From: Pelagibacteraceae bacterium AG-349-L17
Lineage (GTDB): Bacteria > Pseudomonadota > Alphaproteobacteria > Pelagibacterales > Pelagibacteraceae
Length of the DNA stretch: 62,998 bases
Assembly (NCBI GenBank): GCA_003278805.1
Contig: QCDC01000009.1
Span: forward strand, 1 to 62,998
Direction of reading: 5' to 3'
The position numbers and the translations under genes are program-made. This document shows positions 53,031 through 62,998 of the stretch, piece by piece (position 1 is the stretch's first letter; each line of letters opens with the position of its first letter). The notes beneath the pieces are model-generated. The model did not search any database and was not told the DNA's origin. It was given only the letters and a program-made list of their open reading frames with translations.

Positions 53031-54185
53031 ATGTCATCTGATTTAAAAGTTTTACAAGTAATACCAAAATTAGGTTATGGAGGAGCTGAAACAGGGTGTT
53101 ATGATATAGCACATTATTTACCAGAAAATAATTGTAAATCATTTCTTGTAACTAGTGGTGGTGAATTACTTAAATTTGTAGATAGAAAAAAAGTTAAGGT
53201 ATTTAGACTTCCTGTACAGAGCAAAAATCCTTTACTAATTTTAATTAATGCTTTTATCTTGATTGGAATAATTTTAGTTTTTAATATTTCTCTTGTTCAT
53301 GCTAGAAGTAGAGCACCTGCTTGGTCATGTTTGTTAGCAACTAAGATCACAGGACGAAAATTTGTAACTACATTTCATGGAACATACAATTTTAAAAGTA
53401 ATATAAAAAAAATTTACAATTCTGTAATGACTAGAGCAGATTTAATAATTGCAGGATCTAATTTTATTTTTTCTCATATAAAAAAAAATTATTCAAAATA
53501 TTTAAATGAGAAGAAAAAATTAATGGTTATTTTTAGAGGAATAAATGTTGACTACTTTGACCCTACAACCAAAATTGAAATTGATGAAAAAAAATTATTA
53601 AAAAAATGGGAAATTGAAAAAGATAAAAAAATTATACTTTTACCTGGTAGATTAACTTCCTGGAAAGGACAGGAAGTTTTTATAGAGGCAATTAATTTAG
53701 TGAATATAGAACTGGGTTATGAAGCATTTTATGCTGTCATTCTAGGCAGTGATCAAGGTAGAGATTTATATAAGAAAAAATTAATAAGACTTTCAGAGCA
53801 ATATAGATTGTCTACACAAATAAGATTTATAGATCATTGCAAGGATATGGCCTTAGCTTATAAAGTTTCTGATATTATTGTTTCAGCCTCAACTGAACCA
53901 GAGGCTTTCGGCAGAGTTGCTGTCGAAGCACAATCAATGGAAAAACCAATTATAGCAAGTAACATTGGAGGTTCTAACGAAACGATAATTGATGAAAAAA
54001 CTGGTTTTTTATATGAAGCAGGAAATGCTAAATCATTAAGTAATAAAATTTTAAAAACTCTTAACATGGATGAAACTCTATTAAAATCAATTGGTTATGA
54101 GGGAAGAAAAAATATAGTTCAAAAATTTAATGTTGAAAAAATGTGCTTTTCTACTTATTCAGAGTATAAGAGATTATTAAATTAA
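53031..54185 (+). CDS. GT4-family glycosyltransferase (LPS core type)
   Basis: A retaining GT-B glycosyltransferase, 384 residues, likely adding a sugar to the lipopolysaccharide core. The N-terminal VIPKLGYGGAETGCYDIA, VHARSRAPAWSCLLA (typical of alphaproteobacterial LpcC-like enzymes), the C-terminal LLPGRLTSWKGQEVFIEA and the donor-binding SASTEPEAFGRVAVEAQSM are visible. A hydrophobic stretch (about residues 62-82) may touch the membrane. It abuts thrS with no gap, so it is co-transcribed with a housekeeping translation operon. The donor sugar is not known. Confidence 0.85.
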   Translation: MSSDLKVLQVIPKLGYGGAETGCYDIAHYLPENNCKSFLVTSGGELLKFVDRKKVKVFRLPVQSKNPLLILINAFILIGIILVFNISLVHARSRAPAWSCLLATKITGRKFVTTFHGTYNFKSNIKKIYNSVMTRADLIIAGSNFIFSHIKKNYSKYLNEKKKLMVIFRGINVDYFDPTTKIEIDEKKLLKKWEIEKDKKIILLPGRLTSWKGQEVFIEAINLVNIELGYEAFYAVILGSDQGRDLYKKKLIRLSEQYRLSTQIRFIDHCKDMALAYKVSDIIVSASTEPEAFGRVAVEAQSMEKPIIASNIGGSNETIIDEKTGFLYEAGNAKSLSNKILKTLNMDETLLKSIGYEGRKNIVQKFNVEKMCFSTYSEYKRLLN

Positions 54186-56102
54186 ATGCCGATAATAACA
54201 TTACCTGACGGAAACAATATTGACTTTCCTAATAAAGTTACAGGACTTGAAGTAGCTGAAAAAATTAGCAAATCATTAGCCAAACAAGCCATGGTCATAA
54301 GCGTCGATGGTGAACTTAAAGATCTTGATTTTTTAATTGAAAATGATTGTTCTGTAAAAATTTTTACCTCAAAAAATCCTGAGGGCTTGGAAACTATAAG
54401 GCATGACACAGCTCATATTTTAGCTATGGCTGTTCAAGAATTATTTCCTGGTACACAAGTTACAATTGGACCCGTGATTGAAAATGGATTTTATTACGAC
54501 TTTGCTAGAAAAGAACCATTTACAGAGGATGATCTGGTTAAAATTGAAAATAAAATGAAAGAAATTGTTGATAGGAATGAAATAACAAAAAGAGAAGTTT
54601 GGGATAGAAACAAAGCAATTAGCCATTTTAAAAAAAAAGGAGAAATTTATAAAGCTGAACTGATCGAAGCGATACCCGAAAATGAAGACGTATCAATTTA
54701 TTTTCATGGAGAATGGCATGATTTATGTAGAGGTCCACATCTTTCCTCTACAGGTAAAATAGGAAAATATTTTAAACTTACAAAAGTGTCAGGAGCATAT
54801 TGGAGAGGAGACTCTAACAATGAAATGTTGCAACGAATATATGGTACGAGTTGGGCAACTCAAAAAGATCTAGATCAATATTTAAAAAGAATAGAAGAAG
54901 CAGAAAAAAGAGATCATAGAAAATTAGGTAGAGAAATGGATTTATTTCATTTTAGAGAAGAAAGTCCTGGCTCAGTATTTTGGCATGAAAGAGGATGGGG
55001 TTTATTTCAAAAGCTCATAAATTATATGAGAAGTAGACAAGATGCTGCTGGTTATAAAGAGGTAAATACTCCAGAGGTACTAGATAGACAACTATGGGAA
55101 AAATCTGGGCATTGGGAAAAATATGGAGAAAACATGTACACTTCTGAAACGCCAGATGAGAAAGTTTTTGCAATTAAACCGATGAATTGCCCTGGTCATA
55201 TCCAGGTGTTTAATCAAGGCTTAAAAAGTTACAGAGATCTTCCTTTACGTTTTGCTGAATTTGGAAAAGTTCATCGTTATGAGCCATCAGGCGCTTTACA
55301 TGGGTTATTAAGAGTAAGAGCATTTACTCAAGATGATGCCCATATTTTTTGTACTGAAGATCAAATTACTAATGAATGTTTAATTGTTACAAATCTAATA
55401 CTAGATATTTATAAGGACCTTGGTTTTGAAAACGTAATTCTAAAATATGCAGACAGGCCAGAAGTAAGAGTGGGCGATGATTTAGTATGGGATAAAGCAG
55501 AAGCCTCTTTGCTTGAAGCTGTTAAAGCTTCTAAATTAGAATATACTATTAATAAAGGTGAGGGAGCATTTTATGGTCCTAAAATTGAATTTGTTTTACG
55601 AGATGCTATTGGCAGAGATTGGCAATGTGGAACTTTGCAAGTAGATTTAAATTTACCTGGAAGACTAGATGCTTCTTATGTTGACAAAGATGGAACTAAA
55701 AAAGTTCCTGTTATGTTGCATAGAGCATTATTTGGTTCTCTAGAGAGATTTATTGGAATTTTAATTGAAAACTATGCAGGGAAGTTTCCATTTTGGATAT
55801 CACCTTTACAGACTATGGTAATACCTATTTCAGAAGAATTTAACGACTATGCAGTTGAGGTATCAAATAAAATTAAAAATTCAGGTATAAGTTCTGCAGT
55901 AGATTTAAAAAATCATAATTTAAATTATAAAATTAGAGATCATTCTTTAGCAAAAATACCTCTTTTATTAATTTGTGGTAAAAAAGAAGTTGACTCCAAT
56001 TCAGTAACGATTAGAAGATTAGACTCTAATAAACAAGAAAATATGGGTATAGATCAATTCTTAAAAACATTCTCTGCTTTAAATAAAGCATCCTCAAACT
56101 AA
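54186..56102 (+). CDS. thrS: Threonine-tRNA ligase
   Basis: Class II aminoacyl-tRNA synthetase, 638 residues. Order: TGS domain (ITLPDGNNIDFPNKVTGLEV), editing/SAD domain with HDTAHILAMAVQELF and HGEWHDLCRGPH, catalytic core with motif 2 and zinc ligands (KPMNCPGHIQVF and the later QCGTLQVDLNLPGRLDASYV, quoted in parts, plus MLHRALFGSLERF motif 3), and anticodon-binding C terminus. The start falls on the base after the GT4 stop. It begins the conserved thrS-infC-rpmI-rplT-pheST cluster. Confidence 0.98.
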   Translation: MPIITLPDGNNIDFPNKVTGLEVAEKISKSLAKQAMVISVDGELKDLDFLIENDCSVKIFTSKNPEGLETIRHDTAHILAMAVQELFPGTQVTIGPVIENGFYYDFARKEPFTEDDLVKIENKMKEIVDRNEITKREVWDRNKAISHFKKKGEIYKAELIEAIPENEDVSIYFHGEWHDLCRGPHLSSTGKIGKYFKLTKVSGAYWRGDSNNEMLQRIYGTSWATQKDLDQYLKRIEEAEKRDHRKLGREMDLFHFREESPGSVFWHERGWGLFQKLINYMRSRQDAAGYKEVNTPEVLDRQLWEKSGHWEKYGENMYTSETPDEKVFAIKPMNCPGHIQVFNQGLKSYRDLPLRFAEFGKVHRYEPSGALHGLLRVRAFTQDDAHIFCTEDQITNECLIVTNLILDIYKDLGFENVILKYADRPEVRVGDDLVWDKAEASLLEAVKASKLEYTINKGEGAFYGPKIEFVLRDAIGRDWQCGTLQVDLNLPGRLDASYVDKDGTKKVPVMLHRALFGSLERFIGILIENYAGKFPFWISPLQTMVIPISEEFNDYAVEVSNKIKNSGISSAVDLKNHNLNYKIRDHSLAKIPLLLICGKKEVDSNSVTIRRLDSNKQENMGIDQFLKTFSALNKASSN

Positions 56103-56648
56103 GTGGCAGACTTTAAACAAAATTATTTTCAAAGAAGAACTAAAGATAGAGGCCCAAGATCTAATAATAGAATTACTTCTCCTGATGTTCAGGTTATAGC
56201 GAGTGATGGAGAAAATCTTGGAGTCATGAATACCAATGAAGCGATTTCCATGGCAAAAAATCAAGGTTTAGATTTAATCGAAATAGCACCTAATGCAAAT
56301 CCTCCTGTATGTAAAATAATGGATATGGGTAAATATAAGTATGACGCTCAGAAAAAAGCAAATCTTGCAAAGAAAAAACAAAAAATTGTTTCTTTAAAAG
56401 AAATTAAAATGAGACCTGTTACGGAAACTCATGATTATGAGTTTAAAGTCAAAAATGCTAAAAAATTTATAGCAAAAGGAGATAAGGTCAAATTCACTAT
56501 AAGATTTAAAGGTAGAGAACTTCAGCACTCCCATTTAGGAAATGAACTAATGGGCAAAATTAAAGAAGATATGAAGGATATCGGCAAGGTAGAATTGCAT
56601 CCCAAGTTTGATGGGAAGCAAATGATTATGGTAATTCAGCCTTTATAA
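56103..56648 (+). CDS. infC: Translation initiation factor IF-3
   Basis: Prevents premature subunit joining and checks initiator tRNA pairing. The start is GTG 56103, immediately after the thrS stop, giving ADFKQNYFQRRTKDRGPRS, the N-terminal pattern expected in alphaproteobacteria, and 181 residues. Both domains are clear: GLDLIEIAPNANPPVCKIMD with GKYKYDAQKKA, and IKMRPVTETHDYEFKVKNA with KGDKVKFTIRFKGRE. E. coli uses AUU here, which IF-3 discriminates against for autocontrol; a GTG start would not be expected to give that loop. Confidence 0.96.
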   Translation: MADFKQNYFQRRTKDRGPRSNNRITSPDVQVIASDGENLGVMNTNEAISMAKNQGLDLIEIAPNANPPVCKIMDMGKYKYDAQKKANLAKKKQKIVSLKEIKMRPVTETHDYEFKVKNAKKFIAKGDKVKFTIRFKGRELQHSHLGNELMGKIKEDMKDIGKVELHPKFDGKQMIMVIQPL

Positions 56649-56661
56649 GCCTTAATAGATG

Positions 56662-56690
56662 TTGTAAAATTATATCTTTCTTTGTATAAG
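56662..56690 (+). promoter_or_regulatory. Possible internal promoter for rpmI-rplT
   Basis: TTGTAA (56662-56667), exactly 17 bases, TATAAG (56685-56690). It would start transcription near 56697, only a few bases before the rpmI ATG at 56702, giving an almost leaderless message. Secondary promoters before rpmI are known in this cluster in other bacteria. Confidence 0.35.
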
Positions 56691-56701
56691 TCCGCAGAAT
56701 T

Positions 56702-56908
56702 ATGCCAAAACTTAAAACAAAAAGCTCAGCAAAAAAAAGATTCAAAATATCTGCTAAGGGTAAAGTTATTTCTGCTCAAGCAGGTAAAAGACACGGCATG
56801 ATTAAAAGAACGAACTCACAAATAAGAAAACTAAGAGGCACTACGACATTGTCTAAACAAGATGGAAAAATTGTTAAGTCATACATGCCTTACAGTTTAA
56901 GAGGTTAA
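56702..56908 (+). CDS. rpmI: 50S ribosomal protein L35
   Basis: Small basic large-subunit protein, 68 residues, with the signature [20 protein letters not shown] and [21 protein letters not shown]. It sits 53 bases after infC and 2 bases before rplT, as in nearly all bacteria. Its 5' leader carries a possible promoter and is too short to hold the pseudoknot-type L20 control region of E. coli. Confidence 0.97.
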   Translation: MPKLKTKSSAKKRFKISAKGKVISAQAGKRHGMIKRTNSQIRKLRGTTTLSKQDGKIVKSYMPYSLRG

Positions 56909-56910
56909 TA

Positions 56911-57267
56911 ATGGCAAGAGTTAAAAGAGGTGTAACTAGTAAAGCTAAACATAAAAAAGTTTTAAAAGCTGTAAAAGGTCAATGGGGCAGAAGAAAAAAC
57001 ACCATTAGAGTTGCAAAGCAAGCTATGGAAAAATCCATGCAATATGCTTATAGAGATAGAAGAAATAAAAAAAGAGATTTCAAATCATTATGGATACAGA
57101 GAATTAATGCCGGAGTTAGAGCGGAAGGCTTAACTTATTCAAAGTTTATTAATGGATTAAGTAAATGTGGTATTGCAATAGATAGAAAAATTCTTGCTGA
57201 AATTGCTTATGATAGCCCTGAAGCATTCAAAACAATTGTACAAAAAGCTCAATCAGCTTTAAATTAA
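56911..57267 (+). CDS. rplT: 50S ribosomal protein L20
   Basis: 23S rRNA-binding protein needed early in 50S assembly, 118 residues. [19 protein letters not shown], then [41 protein letters not shown] and [11 protein letters not shown] are typical. It lies 2 bases after rpmI. In other bacteria L20 represses rpmI-rplT translation; whether it does so here is unknown. pheS begins 43 bases later. Confidence 0.98.
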   Translation: MARVKRGVTSKAKHKKVLKAVKGQWGRRKNTIRVAKQAMEKSMQYAYRDRRNKKRDFKSLWIQRINAGVRAEGLTYSKFINGLSKCGIAIDRKILAEIAYDSPEAFKTIVQKAQSALN

Positions 57268-57310
57268 TCTTCGCTATTGTTTTTATTTCTTAAGGAAATA
57301 ATCTACTAAT

Positions 57311-58378
57311 ATGTCAGAGATAAAAAATATTAGAGATCAGTTCATATCAAAGCTTGAAAATGATTTAAGCATTGATCAAATAAATGAAATTAAAACCGAG
57401 CTCTTTGGTAAAAATGGTTTAATTTCATCAAAATTTAAAACAATAGGATCAATACCAGAGACTGATAGAAAAAAATTTGCATCAGATTTAAATCAAGTTA
57501 AAGACGAACTTCAGAGTTTGATAACTTCTAAAATTAGTGAGATAGAAGGAAAAAAAATAAACGAAAAATTAGAAAAGGAAAAAGTTGATATAACTTTACC
57601 TGAAAGACCATTCGCTAGAGGAAAAGTTCATCCAGTATCACAAACGATTGATGAAATTTCATCTATTTTCTCTGAAATAGGATTTAGTGTTGAGGAAGGC
57701 CCTGATGTTGAAAATGAATACAACAACTTTACTGCTCTAAACACACCAGACAATCATCCAGCAAGAGATATGCATGATACATTTTACTTAGATGAAAACA
57801 AAGAGGTTTTGTTACGAACTCATACTTCACCAGTTCAAATCAGAACTATGCTTAAAGACACACCTCCATTCAAGATCATTGCTCCTGGAAGAACTTATAG
57901 ATCTGATAGTGATCAAACACATACACCAATGTTTCATCAAGTAGAAGGTTTGCATATTGATAAAAATATTAATATGGGGCATTTGAAAGGATGCTTGAAT
58001 TATTTCATTAAAGAATTTTTTGAAGTAGAAAAAATTAAAATGAGATTTAGACCTAGTCATTTTCCATTCACAGAACCATCTGCTGAAGTAGATATTGGTT
58101 ATGAAATAAAAGATGGAAAAATAATTATTGGAGAAGGAGATAAGTGGCTTGAAATTTTAGGTTGCGGTATGGTGCATCCAAATGTCTTAAGAAATGTAAA
58201 AGTAGATCCTTCAAAATATCAAGGATATGCCTTTGGAATAGGTATAGACCGATTAGCAATGCTTAAATATGGCATTAATGATTTAAGAGCTTTTTTTGAT
58301 TGTGATTACAGATGGCTAAATCATTTTGGTTTTGATCCACTTGATGTTCCTTCAAATTATAGAGGTTTAAGCAGATGA
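57311..58378 (+). CDS. pheS: Phenylalanine-tRNA ligase alpha subunit
   Basis: Catalytic subunit of the alpha2-beta2 synthetase, 355 residues. An N-terminal coiled coil (residues 1-85) that contacts tRNA is followed by [17 protein letters not shown], motif 2 ([10 protein letters not shown] preceded by [15 protein letters not shown]) and motif 3 ([17 protein letters not shown]). The pheT ATG overlaps its stop by 4 bases (ATGA). Confidence 0.98.
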   Translation: MSEIKNIRDQFISKLENDLSIDQINEIKTELFGKNGLISSKFKTIGSIPETDRKKFASDLNQVKDELQSLITSKISEIEGKKINEKLEKEKVDITLPERPFARGKVHPVSQTIDEISSIFSEIGFSVEEGPDVENEYNNFTALNTPDNHPARDMHDTFYLDENKEVLLRTHTSPVQIRTMLKDTPPFKIIAPGRTYRSDSDQTHTPMFHQVEGLHIDKNINMGHLKGCLNYFIKEFFEVEKIKMRFRPSHFPFTEPSAEVDIGYEIKDGKIIIGEGDKWLEILGCGMVHPNVLRNVKVDPSKYQGYAFGIGIDRLAMLKYGINDLRAFFDCDYRWLNHFGFDPLDVPSNYRGLSR

Positions 58379-60783
58379 AGATTACATATGATTGGTTAAA
58401 AGATCATTTAAAAATAAGTGCTAAAGAAGATAAGCTTCTAGAGAAACTAACAGACATAGGTCTTGAGGTTGAGAGTATAGAAAACCTATCTGAGGGATTA
58501 GATTTATTTAAGGTAGCAAAAATTATAAAAACAGAAAAGCATCCTAATGCAGACAGACTTAAAGTATGTGATGTTGATGTTGGTAATAAAGAAATCAAAA
58601 AAGTTGTTTGTGGTGCAGCAAACGCAAGAGAGGGCCTTTTTACTGTATATGCCCCACCGGGCGCAATAATTCCAAAAACTAAAACTAAACTTGTTGTTGC
58701 TAAAATAAGAGATGTTACATCCTATGGAATGCTCTGTTCCGAATCTGAATTAAATTTATCAGATGAAAGCGATGGGATTACTGAGCTGTCGTCAGTTAAA
58801 TATGCAAAAAATATTGGAAAAAGTTATTTTTCTAAACCAAGTTCTAATCTTATCGATTTATCAATTACACCAAATAGACCAGACTGTCTTGGTGTTCGAG
58901 GGATAGCGAGAGATTTATCAGCTGCAGGTTTTGGAAACTTAAAACCAGAAAAAGATAAAAAAATAAAATCTAATAAAAAACAGACCTTAAAAGTAAAAAT
59001 AACAAAAGAAAAAAATAAAGGGTGCTTATCTTTTGGTAGCTGCTTGATAACTAACGTCAAAAATACTGAAAGTCCTCAGTGGTTGAAAGATAAATTAATT
59101 TCTATAGGCCAAAAACCAATATCTGCAATTGTGGATATTACAAATTATGTCATGATTGATATTAATCGTCCTTTGCACGCATACGATGCTGATAAAATTG
59201 ATAAAGGAATAATTGTTAGAAATTCAAAATCAGGAGAAGAATTTACTGCTCTAGATAATAAAGATTATAAACTAGATGATGGTATGTGTGTAATAAGTGA
59301 CAACAAAGGTGTTTTAGGTCTAGGTGGAATTATTGGAGGAACAAGATCTGGTACAGAGCTACATACAAAAAATGTTTTATTAGAGTCGGCTTATTTTGAT
59401 CCAAGATCAATTAGAAAAACTGCTAAAAAATTAAATATTGATACAGATGCTAAATTTAGATTTGAGAGAGGTATTGATCAGTTGTCTATTAAAGATGGAT
59501 TAAATAAAGCAGCTTTTTTAATTAAGGAAATTTGTGGTGGTGAAATTAGCAAAATAGATATTCAAAAAATTGAGCCTTATAAAAACAAAGTAATAAAATT
59601 TGAACCTAAAACGTTTGAAAAAATTACTGGTTTTAAAATATCAAACAAGGAAATGATAAACATTTTAGAAAAACTTGGATTTAAATTAAAAAAAGAAAAA
59701 AAATTCTTTAAATTATCAGTTCCATCTTGGAGACCAGATATCGTTCAAGAAATTGATATAGTTGAGGAACTTGTAAGAATTAGTGGCTATGAAAAAATAA
59801 AAATTGAAAATCCTATTAAAGAAAGATCAAAAAATACTTTAAATCCAACTCAAAAGTTATTTCATTTTCTTCAAAGAGCAGTAGCATCTAAAGGGTATCT
59901 GGAGGCTATTACTTGGTCTTTTACAGACTCGAAATATAACGATCACTTTAAAGAGGACAATAAAGAAATAAAAATTGTAAATCCAATTAGTTCTGAATTG
60001 GGAGTGTTAAGAAATTCTATTTTTTCAAATTTGGTGATGTACATGAGCAAAAATCTAGATAGAGGAATTAAAGATTTATCAATATTTGAAATAGGTCCAA
60101 TATTTTATGGTTCACAACCTGGAGCTCAGAATACAGTTGTTTGTGGTTTGTCGGCTGGGAAAAAATCTAGACTTTCATGGATTGAAAAAGAGAGAAATAT
60201 AGATGTTTTTGATATCAAAAAGGATGTTATACAAACTTTAGTAGAAGCTGGTTATGACTCAGAAAAATTTTATATTGATGATGAAAGCCCAAATTATTAT
60301 CATCCAGGAAAATCAGGAAGAATATTTTTAAATAAGGGAAAAGATAAGGTAGCTGCTTATTTTGGCGAAATTCATCCAAATATTATCCAAACACTAGATA
60401 TTAAAACAGAGTCTTTGGTAGGTTTTGAAATATTTCTAGATAATTTAAAACTCCCAAAAAAACCTCTAAAAGATCAAAAAACAAAATATTCAGTATCCGA
60501 CTTTCAAAAATCTGAAAGAGATTTTGCTTTTATAGTTGATAGAAAAGTAAACGTACAAGATTTAGTAAGCGTAATATCAAGTATTGATAAAAATTTAATT
60601 TCAAACATCAAGGTATTTGATGTTTATGAGGGAGACAATATTCCTGAAAATCAAAAATCAATCGCAATAAGCGTTACTATTCAATCATTAGAAAAAACTT
60701 TAACTGATAATGATTTAGAAAAAATTAATAATTTGATAATAGAAACAGTTGAAAATAAAACCGGCGCTAAAATTCGTTCTTAA
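58375..60783 (+). CDS. pheT: Phenylalanine-tRNA ligase beta subunit
   Basis: Editing and tRNA-binding subunit, 802 residues. Order: EMAP-like tRNA-binding domain ([19 protein letters not shown]), B3/B4 editing domain ([38 protein letters not shown]), B5 domain, the non-catalytic core (ERGIDQ region and YLEAITWSF), and the C-terminal anticodon-binding domain ([18 protein letters not shown]). It lies in a tight cluster with pheS; lepA starts 9 bases later. Confidence 0.97.
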   Translation: MKITYDWLKDHLKISAKEDKLLEKLTDIGLEVESIENLSEGLDLFKVAKIIKTEKHPNADRLKVCDVDVGNKEIKKVVCGAANAREGLFTVYAPPGAIIPKTKTKLVVAKIRDVTSYGMLCSESELNLSDESDGITELSSVKYAKNIGKSYFSKPSSNLIDLSITPNRPDCLGVRGIARDLSAAGFGNLKPEKDKKIKSNKKQTLKVKITKEKNKGCLSFGSCLITNVKNTESPQWLKDKLISIGQKPISAIVDITNYVMIDINRPLHAYDADKIDKGIIVRNSKSGEEFTALDNKDYKLDDGMCVISDNKGVLGLGGIIGGTRSGTELHTKNVLLESAYFDPRSIRKTAKKLNIDTDAKFRFERGIDQLSIKDGLNKAAFLIKEICGGEISKIDIQKIEPYKNKVIKFEPKTFEKITGFKISNKEMINILEKLGFKLKKEKKFFKLSVPSWRPDIVQEIDIVEELVRISGYEKIKIENPIKERSKNTLNPTQKLFHFLQRAVASKGYLEAITWSFTDSKYNDHFKEDNKEIKIVNPISSELGVLRNSIFSNLVMYMSKNLDRGIKDLSIFEIGPIFYGSQPGAQNTVVCGLSAGKKSRLSWIEKERNIDVFDIKKDVIQTLVEAGYDSEKFYIDDESPNYYHPGKSGRIFLNKGKDKVAAYFGEIHPNIIQTLDIKTESLVGFEIFLDNLKLPKKPLKDQKTKYSVSDFQKSERDFAFIVDRKVNVQDLVSVISSIDKNLISNIKVFDVYEGDNIPENQKSIAISVTIQSLEKTLTDNDLEKINNLIIETVENKTGAKIRS

Positions 60784-60792
60784 AATAAATTA

Positions 60793-62601
60793 ATGAGTGC
60801 AATCGACAACATTAGAAATTTTGCAATTATTGCGCATATTGATCATGGTAAATCCACTATTGCTGATCGGATTATTCATAGTTGTGGTGGGTTAACTGAA
60901 AGAGAAATGAAAGCTCAAGTTTTAGACTCTATGGATATTGAACGTGAAAGAGGAATCACAATTAAGGCTCAAACTGTAAAATTAAATTATAAAGCTAAAA
61001 ATGGAAAAGATTATATTTTAAATATTATTGATACCCCAGGCCATGTTGATTTCAGTTATGAAGTTAGTAGATCTTTATATGCATGTGAAGGTTCAATTTT
61101 AATTGTAGATAGCACCCAAGGTGTAGAAGCTCAAACTTTAGCAAATGTTTATCAAGCTTTAGATACTAACCATGAGATAGTACCAGTTTTAAATAAGGTT
61201 GATTTACCCGCATCAGATTTAGATAGAACAAAAAAACAAATTGAGGAAGTAATAGGAATTGATACAGAGAAAGCAATTCCATGTTCAGGTAAAACTGGAG
61301 AAGGTATAGAAAATATTTTAGAGCAAATTATTGCAACTTTACCAGCACCTAAAGGAGAAAGTTCAGCAGATTTAAAATGTTTATTGGTTGATAGTTGGTA
61401 TGATACATATCTAGGTGTAGTGATCTTAGTAAGAGTAATTGATGGTAAACTTTCAAAACATATGAAAATAAAAATGATGTCAACCAATCAAGAATATGTT
61501 GTTGAAAAAGTTGGAGTATTTACTCCAAAACCAGAGGATATAAATGAATTAAAAACAGGTGAAATTGGATTTATTACAACAGGAATTAAAGTTTTGTCTG
61601 AAACAAAAGTTGGAGATACGATTTGTGATGCTTCAAAACCATTAAAAGATGCTTTGCCAGGATTTAAACCAAGCAAACCAGTAGTGTTCTGCGGGCTATT
61701 TCCAGTAGATAGTTCTGAGTTCCAAAAACTTAAAGATGGCTTAGCTAAATTACAATTAAATGATGCAAGTTTTTCTTTTGAACCTGAATCATCATCTGCT
61801 TTAGGATTGGGTTTTAGATGTGGATTTTTAGGTCTACTGCATTTAGAAATTGTTACTGAGAGATTAGAAAGAGAATTTGATGTTAATCTATTAACAACAA
61901 CACCTGGTGTTGTTTATAAAGTTCATCTCAATAATGAAAATATAATTGATCTTCAAAATCCATCAAGTCTACCTGATCCAACTTTTATAAAATATATAGA
62001 AGAGCCATGGATAAAAGCAACAATTATTACACCTGATCAGTATTTAGGTTCAATTATAAAAATGTGTCAGGACAAAAGAGGAATTCAAACTAATTTAAGT
62101 TACTCAGCAAATAGAGCTGTTGTAAATTATGAATTACCATTGAATGAAGTTGTTTTTGATTTTAATGATAGATTAAAATCTATGACTAGTGGATACGCTA
62201 GTTTTGATTATGAAATCATCGAGCACAGAGAGGGAGATTTAGTAAAACTTGGTATTTTAGTTAATGGAGAACCTGTTGATGCTTTAGCTATGATGATTCA
62301 TAAAGATTTTGCGCAAAAAACTGGAAGAGAAGTTTGCGAAAAATTAAAAGATCTGATACCTCGACATAATTTTATGATACCTGTTCAAGCAGCTATTGGT
62401 GGAAAAATTATTGCTAGAGAAACAATTAAGGGCTTTAAAAAAGATGTGTTGACTAAAATACATGGTGGTGGTGCAACTGATAGAAAAAGAAAATTATTAG
62501 AAAAACAAAAAAAAGGTAAAGCTAGATCAAAACAGTTTGGAAGAGTAGAAATACCTCAAGAGGCATTTATAGGTGTATTAAAAATAAATAAAGAAAAATA
62601 A
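60793..62601 (+). CDS. lepA: Elongation factor 4 (LepA)
   Basis: Ribosome-associated GTPase that assists translation or ribosome biogenesis under stress. The 602 residues start [20 protein letters not shown] (G1), with G2 [12 protein letters not shown]3 [14 protein letters not shown]4 NKVDLP, and the LepA-specific C terminus [20 protein letters not shown] with [20 protein letters not shown] and the final [19 protein letters not shown]. It follows pheT by 9 bases and so probably belongs to the same transcript. A GT17-type glycosyltransferase gene begins 21 bases after it. Confidence 0.98.
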   Translation: MSAIDNIRNFAIIAHIDHGKSTIADRIIHSCGGLTEREMKAQVLDSMDIERERGITIKAQTVKLNYKAKNGKDYILNIIDTPGHVDFSYEVSRSLYACEGSILIVDSTQGVEAQTLANVYQALDTNHEIVPVLNKVDLPASDLDRTKKQIEEVIGIDTEKAIPCSGKTGEGIENILEQIIATLPAPKGESSADLKCLLVDSWYDTYLGVVILVRVIDGKLSKHMKIKMMSTNQEYVVEKVGVFTPKPEDINELKTGEIGFITTGIKVLSETKVGDTICDASKPLKDALPGFKPSKPVVFCGLFPVDSSEFQKLKDGLAKLQLNDASFSFEPESSSALGLGFRCGFLGLLHLEIVTERLEREFDVNLLTTTPGVVYKVHLNNENIIDLQNPSSLPDPTFIKYIEEPWIKATIITPDQYLGSIIKMCQDKRGIQTNLSYSANRAVVNYELPLNEVVFDFNDRLKSMTSGYASFDYEIIEHREGDLVKLGILVNGEPVDALAMMIHKDFAQKTGREVCEKLKDLIPRHNFMIPVQAAIGGKIIARETIKGFKKDVLTKIHGGGATDRKRKLLEKQKKGKARSKQFGRVEIPQEAFIGVLKINKEK

Positions 62602-62622
62602 TTCAAATTAAAAAAGGTTTAG

Positions 62623-62998
62623 ATGAATAAGATATATGATTGCATAACTTTTTATGATGAAAATCTATTAGTAAACTCTCGATTTGAAATTCTGAAAGAT
62701 GTAGTAGATTTTCACGTGGTATGTGAGTCAAAATATGATCATAGTGGAAATGAAAAGAATATTAACTTTAAATTATTAAATCAAAAATATAATAAAAAAG
62801 TAAAACATATATTAATTGACGAAAAATTTCCAAATCCAAGTGATGGATGGAGTTCTGAAAGTTTTCAGAGAGAAAAAATTTTTTTAGGTATAAAAAATGC
62901 AAATGAAGATGATTTTATAATGTTTTCAGATTCTGACGAAATACCAAATCCAAAAAAACTTCTCAATTTTAATTTAAATAAAAAATTTGGTATTTTTA
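62623..62998 (+). CDS. GT17-like glycosyltransferase, 3' end outside window
   Basis: The gene begins at ATG 62623 (AAAAAGG site 7-13 bases upstream) and is open to the right edge, so only 125 residues are seen. IYDCITFYDENLLVNSRFEIL, then VDFHVVCESKYDHSGNEKN, ESFQREKIFLGIKNA and the metal-binding FSDSDEIPNP match the GT17 family (beta-1,4-N-acetylglucosaminyltransferase type), where the DxD-like acidic motif binds the nucleotide sugar. A role in surface polysaccharide is inferred. It stands directly behind the lepA housekeeping gene. Confidence 0.75.
   Translation, partial: MNKIYDCITFYDENLLVNSRFEILKDVVDFHVVCESKYDHSGNEKNINFKLLNQKYNKKVKHILIDEKFPNPSDGWSSESFQREKIFLGIKNANEDDFIMFSDSDEIPNPKKLLNFNLNKKFGIF

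Noticed and set aside
1..62998. CRISPR arrays, insertion sequences, prophage or integrase attachment sites
   Set aside because: No regularly spaced repeats, transposase, integrase or phage structural genes were seen; the tRNAs are not flanked by partial duplicates.

Overview
The window is a gene-dense, very AT-rich (roughly 30% GC) chromosomal segment from an alphaproteobacterium with a streamlined genome. SAR11 (Pelagibacterales) or a close relative is the best guess. This rests on the extreme AT bias, the Lys/Asn/Ile-rich proteins, spacers that are mostly tens of bases or overlaps, and alphaproteobacterial gene neighbourhoods: fabI-fabB-fabA beside an Irr-type regulator, mutM-rpsT-dnaA-dnaN, argH-lptM-lysA with divergent tlpA, ubiE-ubiB-coaBC-dut, and helicase-fdxA-carD. 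I see no phage, insertion sequence, CRISPR array or plasmid gene. Almost everything is core metabolism or information processing.

Layout. 1-9.1 kb: lnt (cut by the left edge), metK, then the nusA-infB-rbfA-rpsO-pnp transcription/translation operon, compacted by the absence of rimP, ylxR and truB from their usual places. 9.1-9.9 kb: a lone Lys-rich methyltransferase gene with long poly(A) tracts. 9.9-15.4 kb: unsaturated fatty acid genes fabI-fabB-fabA, then divergently an Irr/Fur-family regulator, a rubrerythrin, a CCG-type Fe-S oxidoreductase and a DUF3501 protein, with Irr-box-like sites before irr and before rubrerythrin. 15.4-20.5 kb: a minus-strand run ubiE-ubiB-coaBC-dut-moeB/thiF-SH3. 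20.5-24.6 kb: mutM-rpsT, a 313-base AT-rich repeat-bearing spacer, then dnaA-dnaN.

24.6-31.7 kb: argH-lptM-lysA-plsC, tlpA, a HIG1-type membrane protein, a carboxylesterase, an HNH protein and coq7-dsbB-yqaA. 31.7-38.8 kb: tRNA-Leu(CAA), an acyl-CoA synthetase, a 30-residue KKKA-repeat protein, CarD with a histone-H1-like N-terminal tail, ferredoxin, a TerB-like protein, a SUV3-like helicase, a thioesterase, a candidate 32-residue membrane protein and tRNA-Arg(ACG). 38.8-46.1 kb: thiolase, pyruvate dehydrogenase E1 carrying its own lipoyl domain, E2, an EamA transporter and UppP. 46.3-53.0 kb: gltD-gltB glutamate synthase and a hydrolase. 53.0-63.0 kb: a GT4 glycosyltransferase, thrS-infC-rpmI-rplT-pheS-pheT-lepA, and the start of a GT17-like gene cut by the right edge.

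Points most worth a second look: the tiny KKKA protein, which has its own promoter, a dyad in its leader, a strong ribosome binding site and a terminator, and lies convergent to a CarD with a similar lysine-rich tail; the Irr-box/rubrerythrin/Fe-S oxidoreductase/DUF3501 module; the lipoyl-AceE fusion; an intrinsic terminator 15 bases before nusA; and the repeated use of a single YTAA tetranucleotide as the stop codons of both genes of a convergent pair (6 of 8 convergent junctions).
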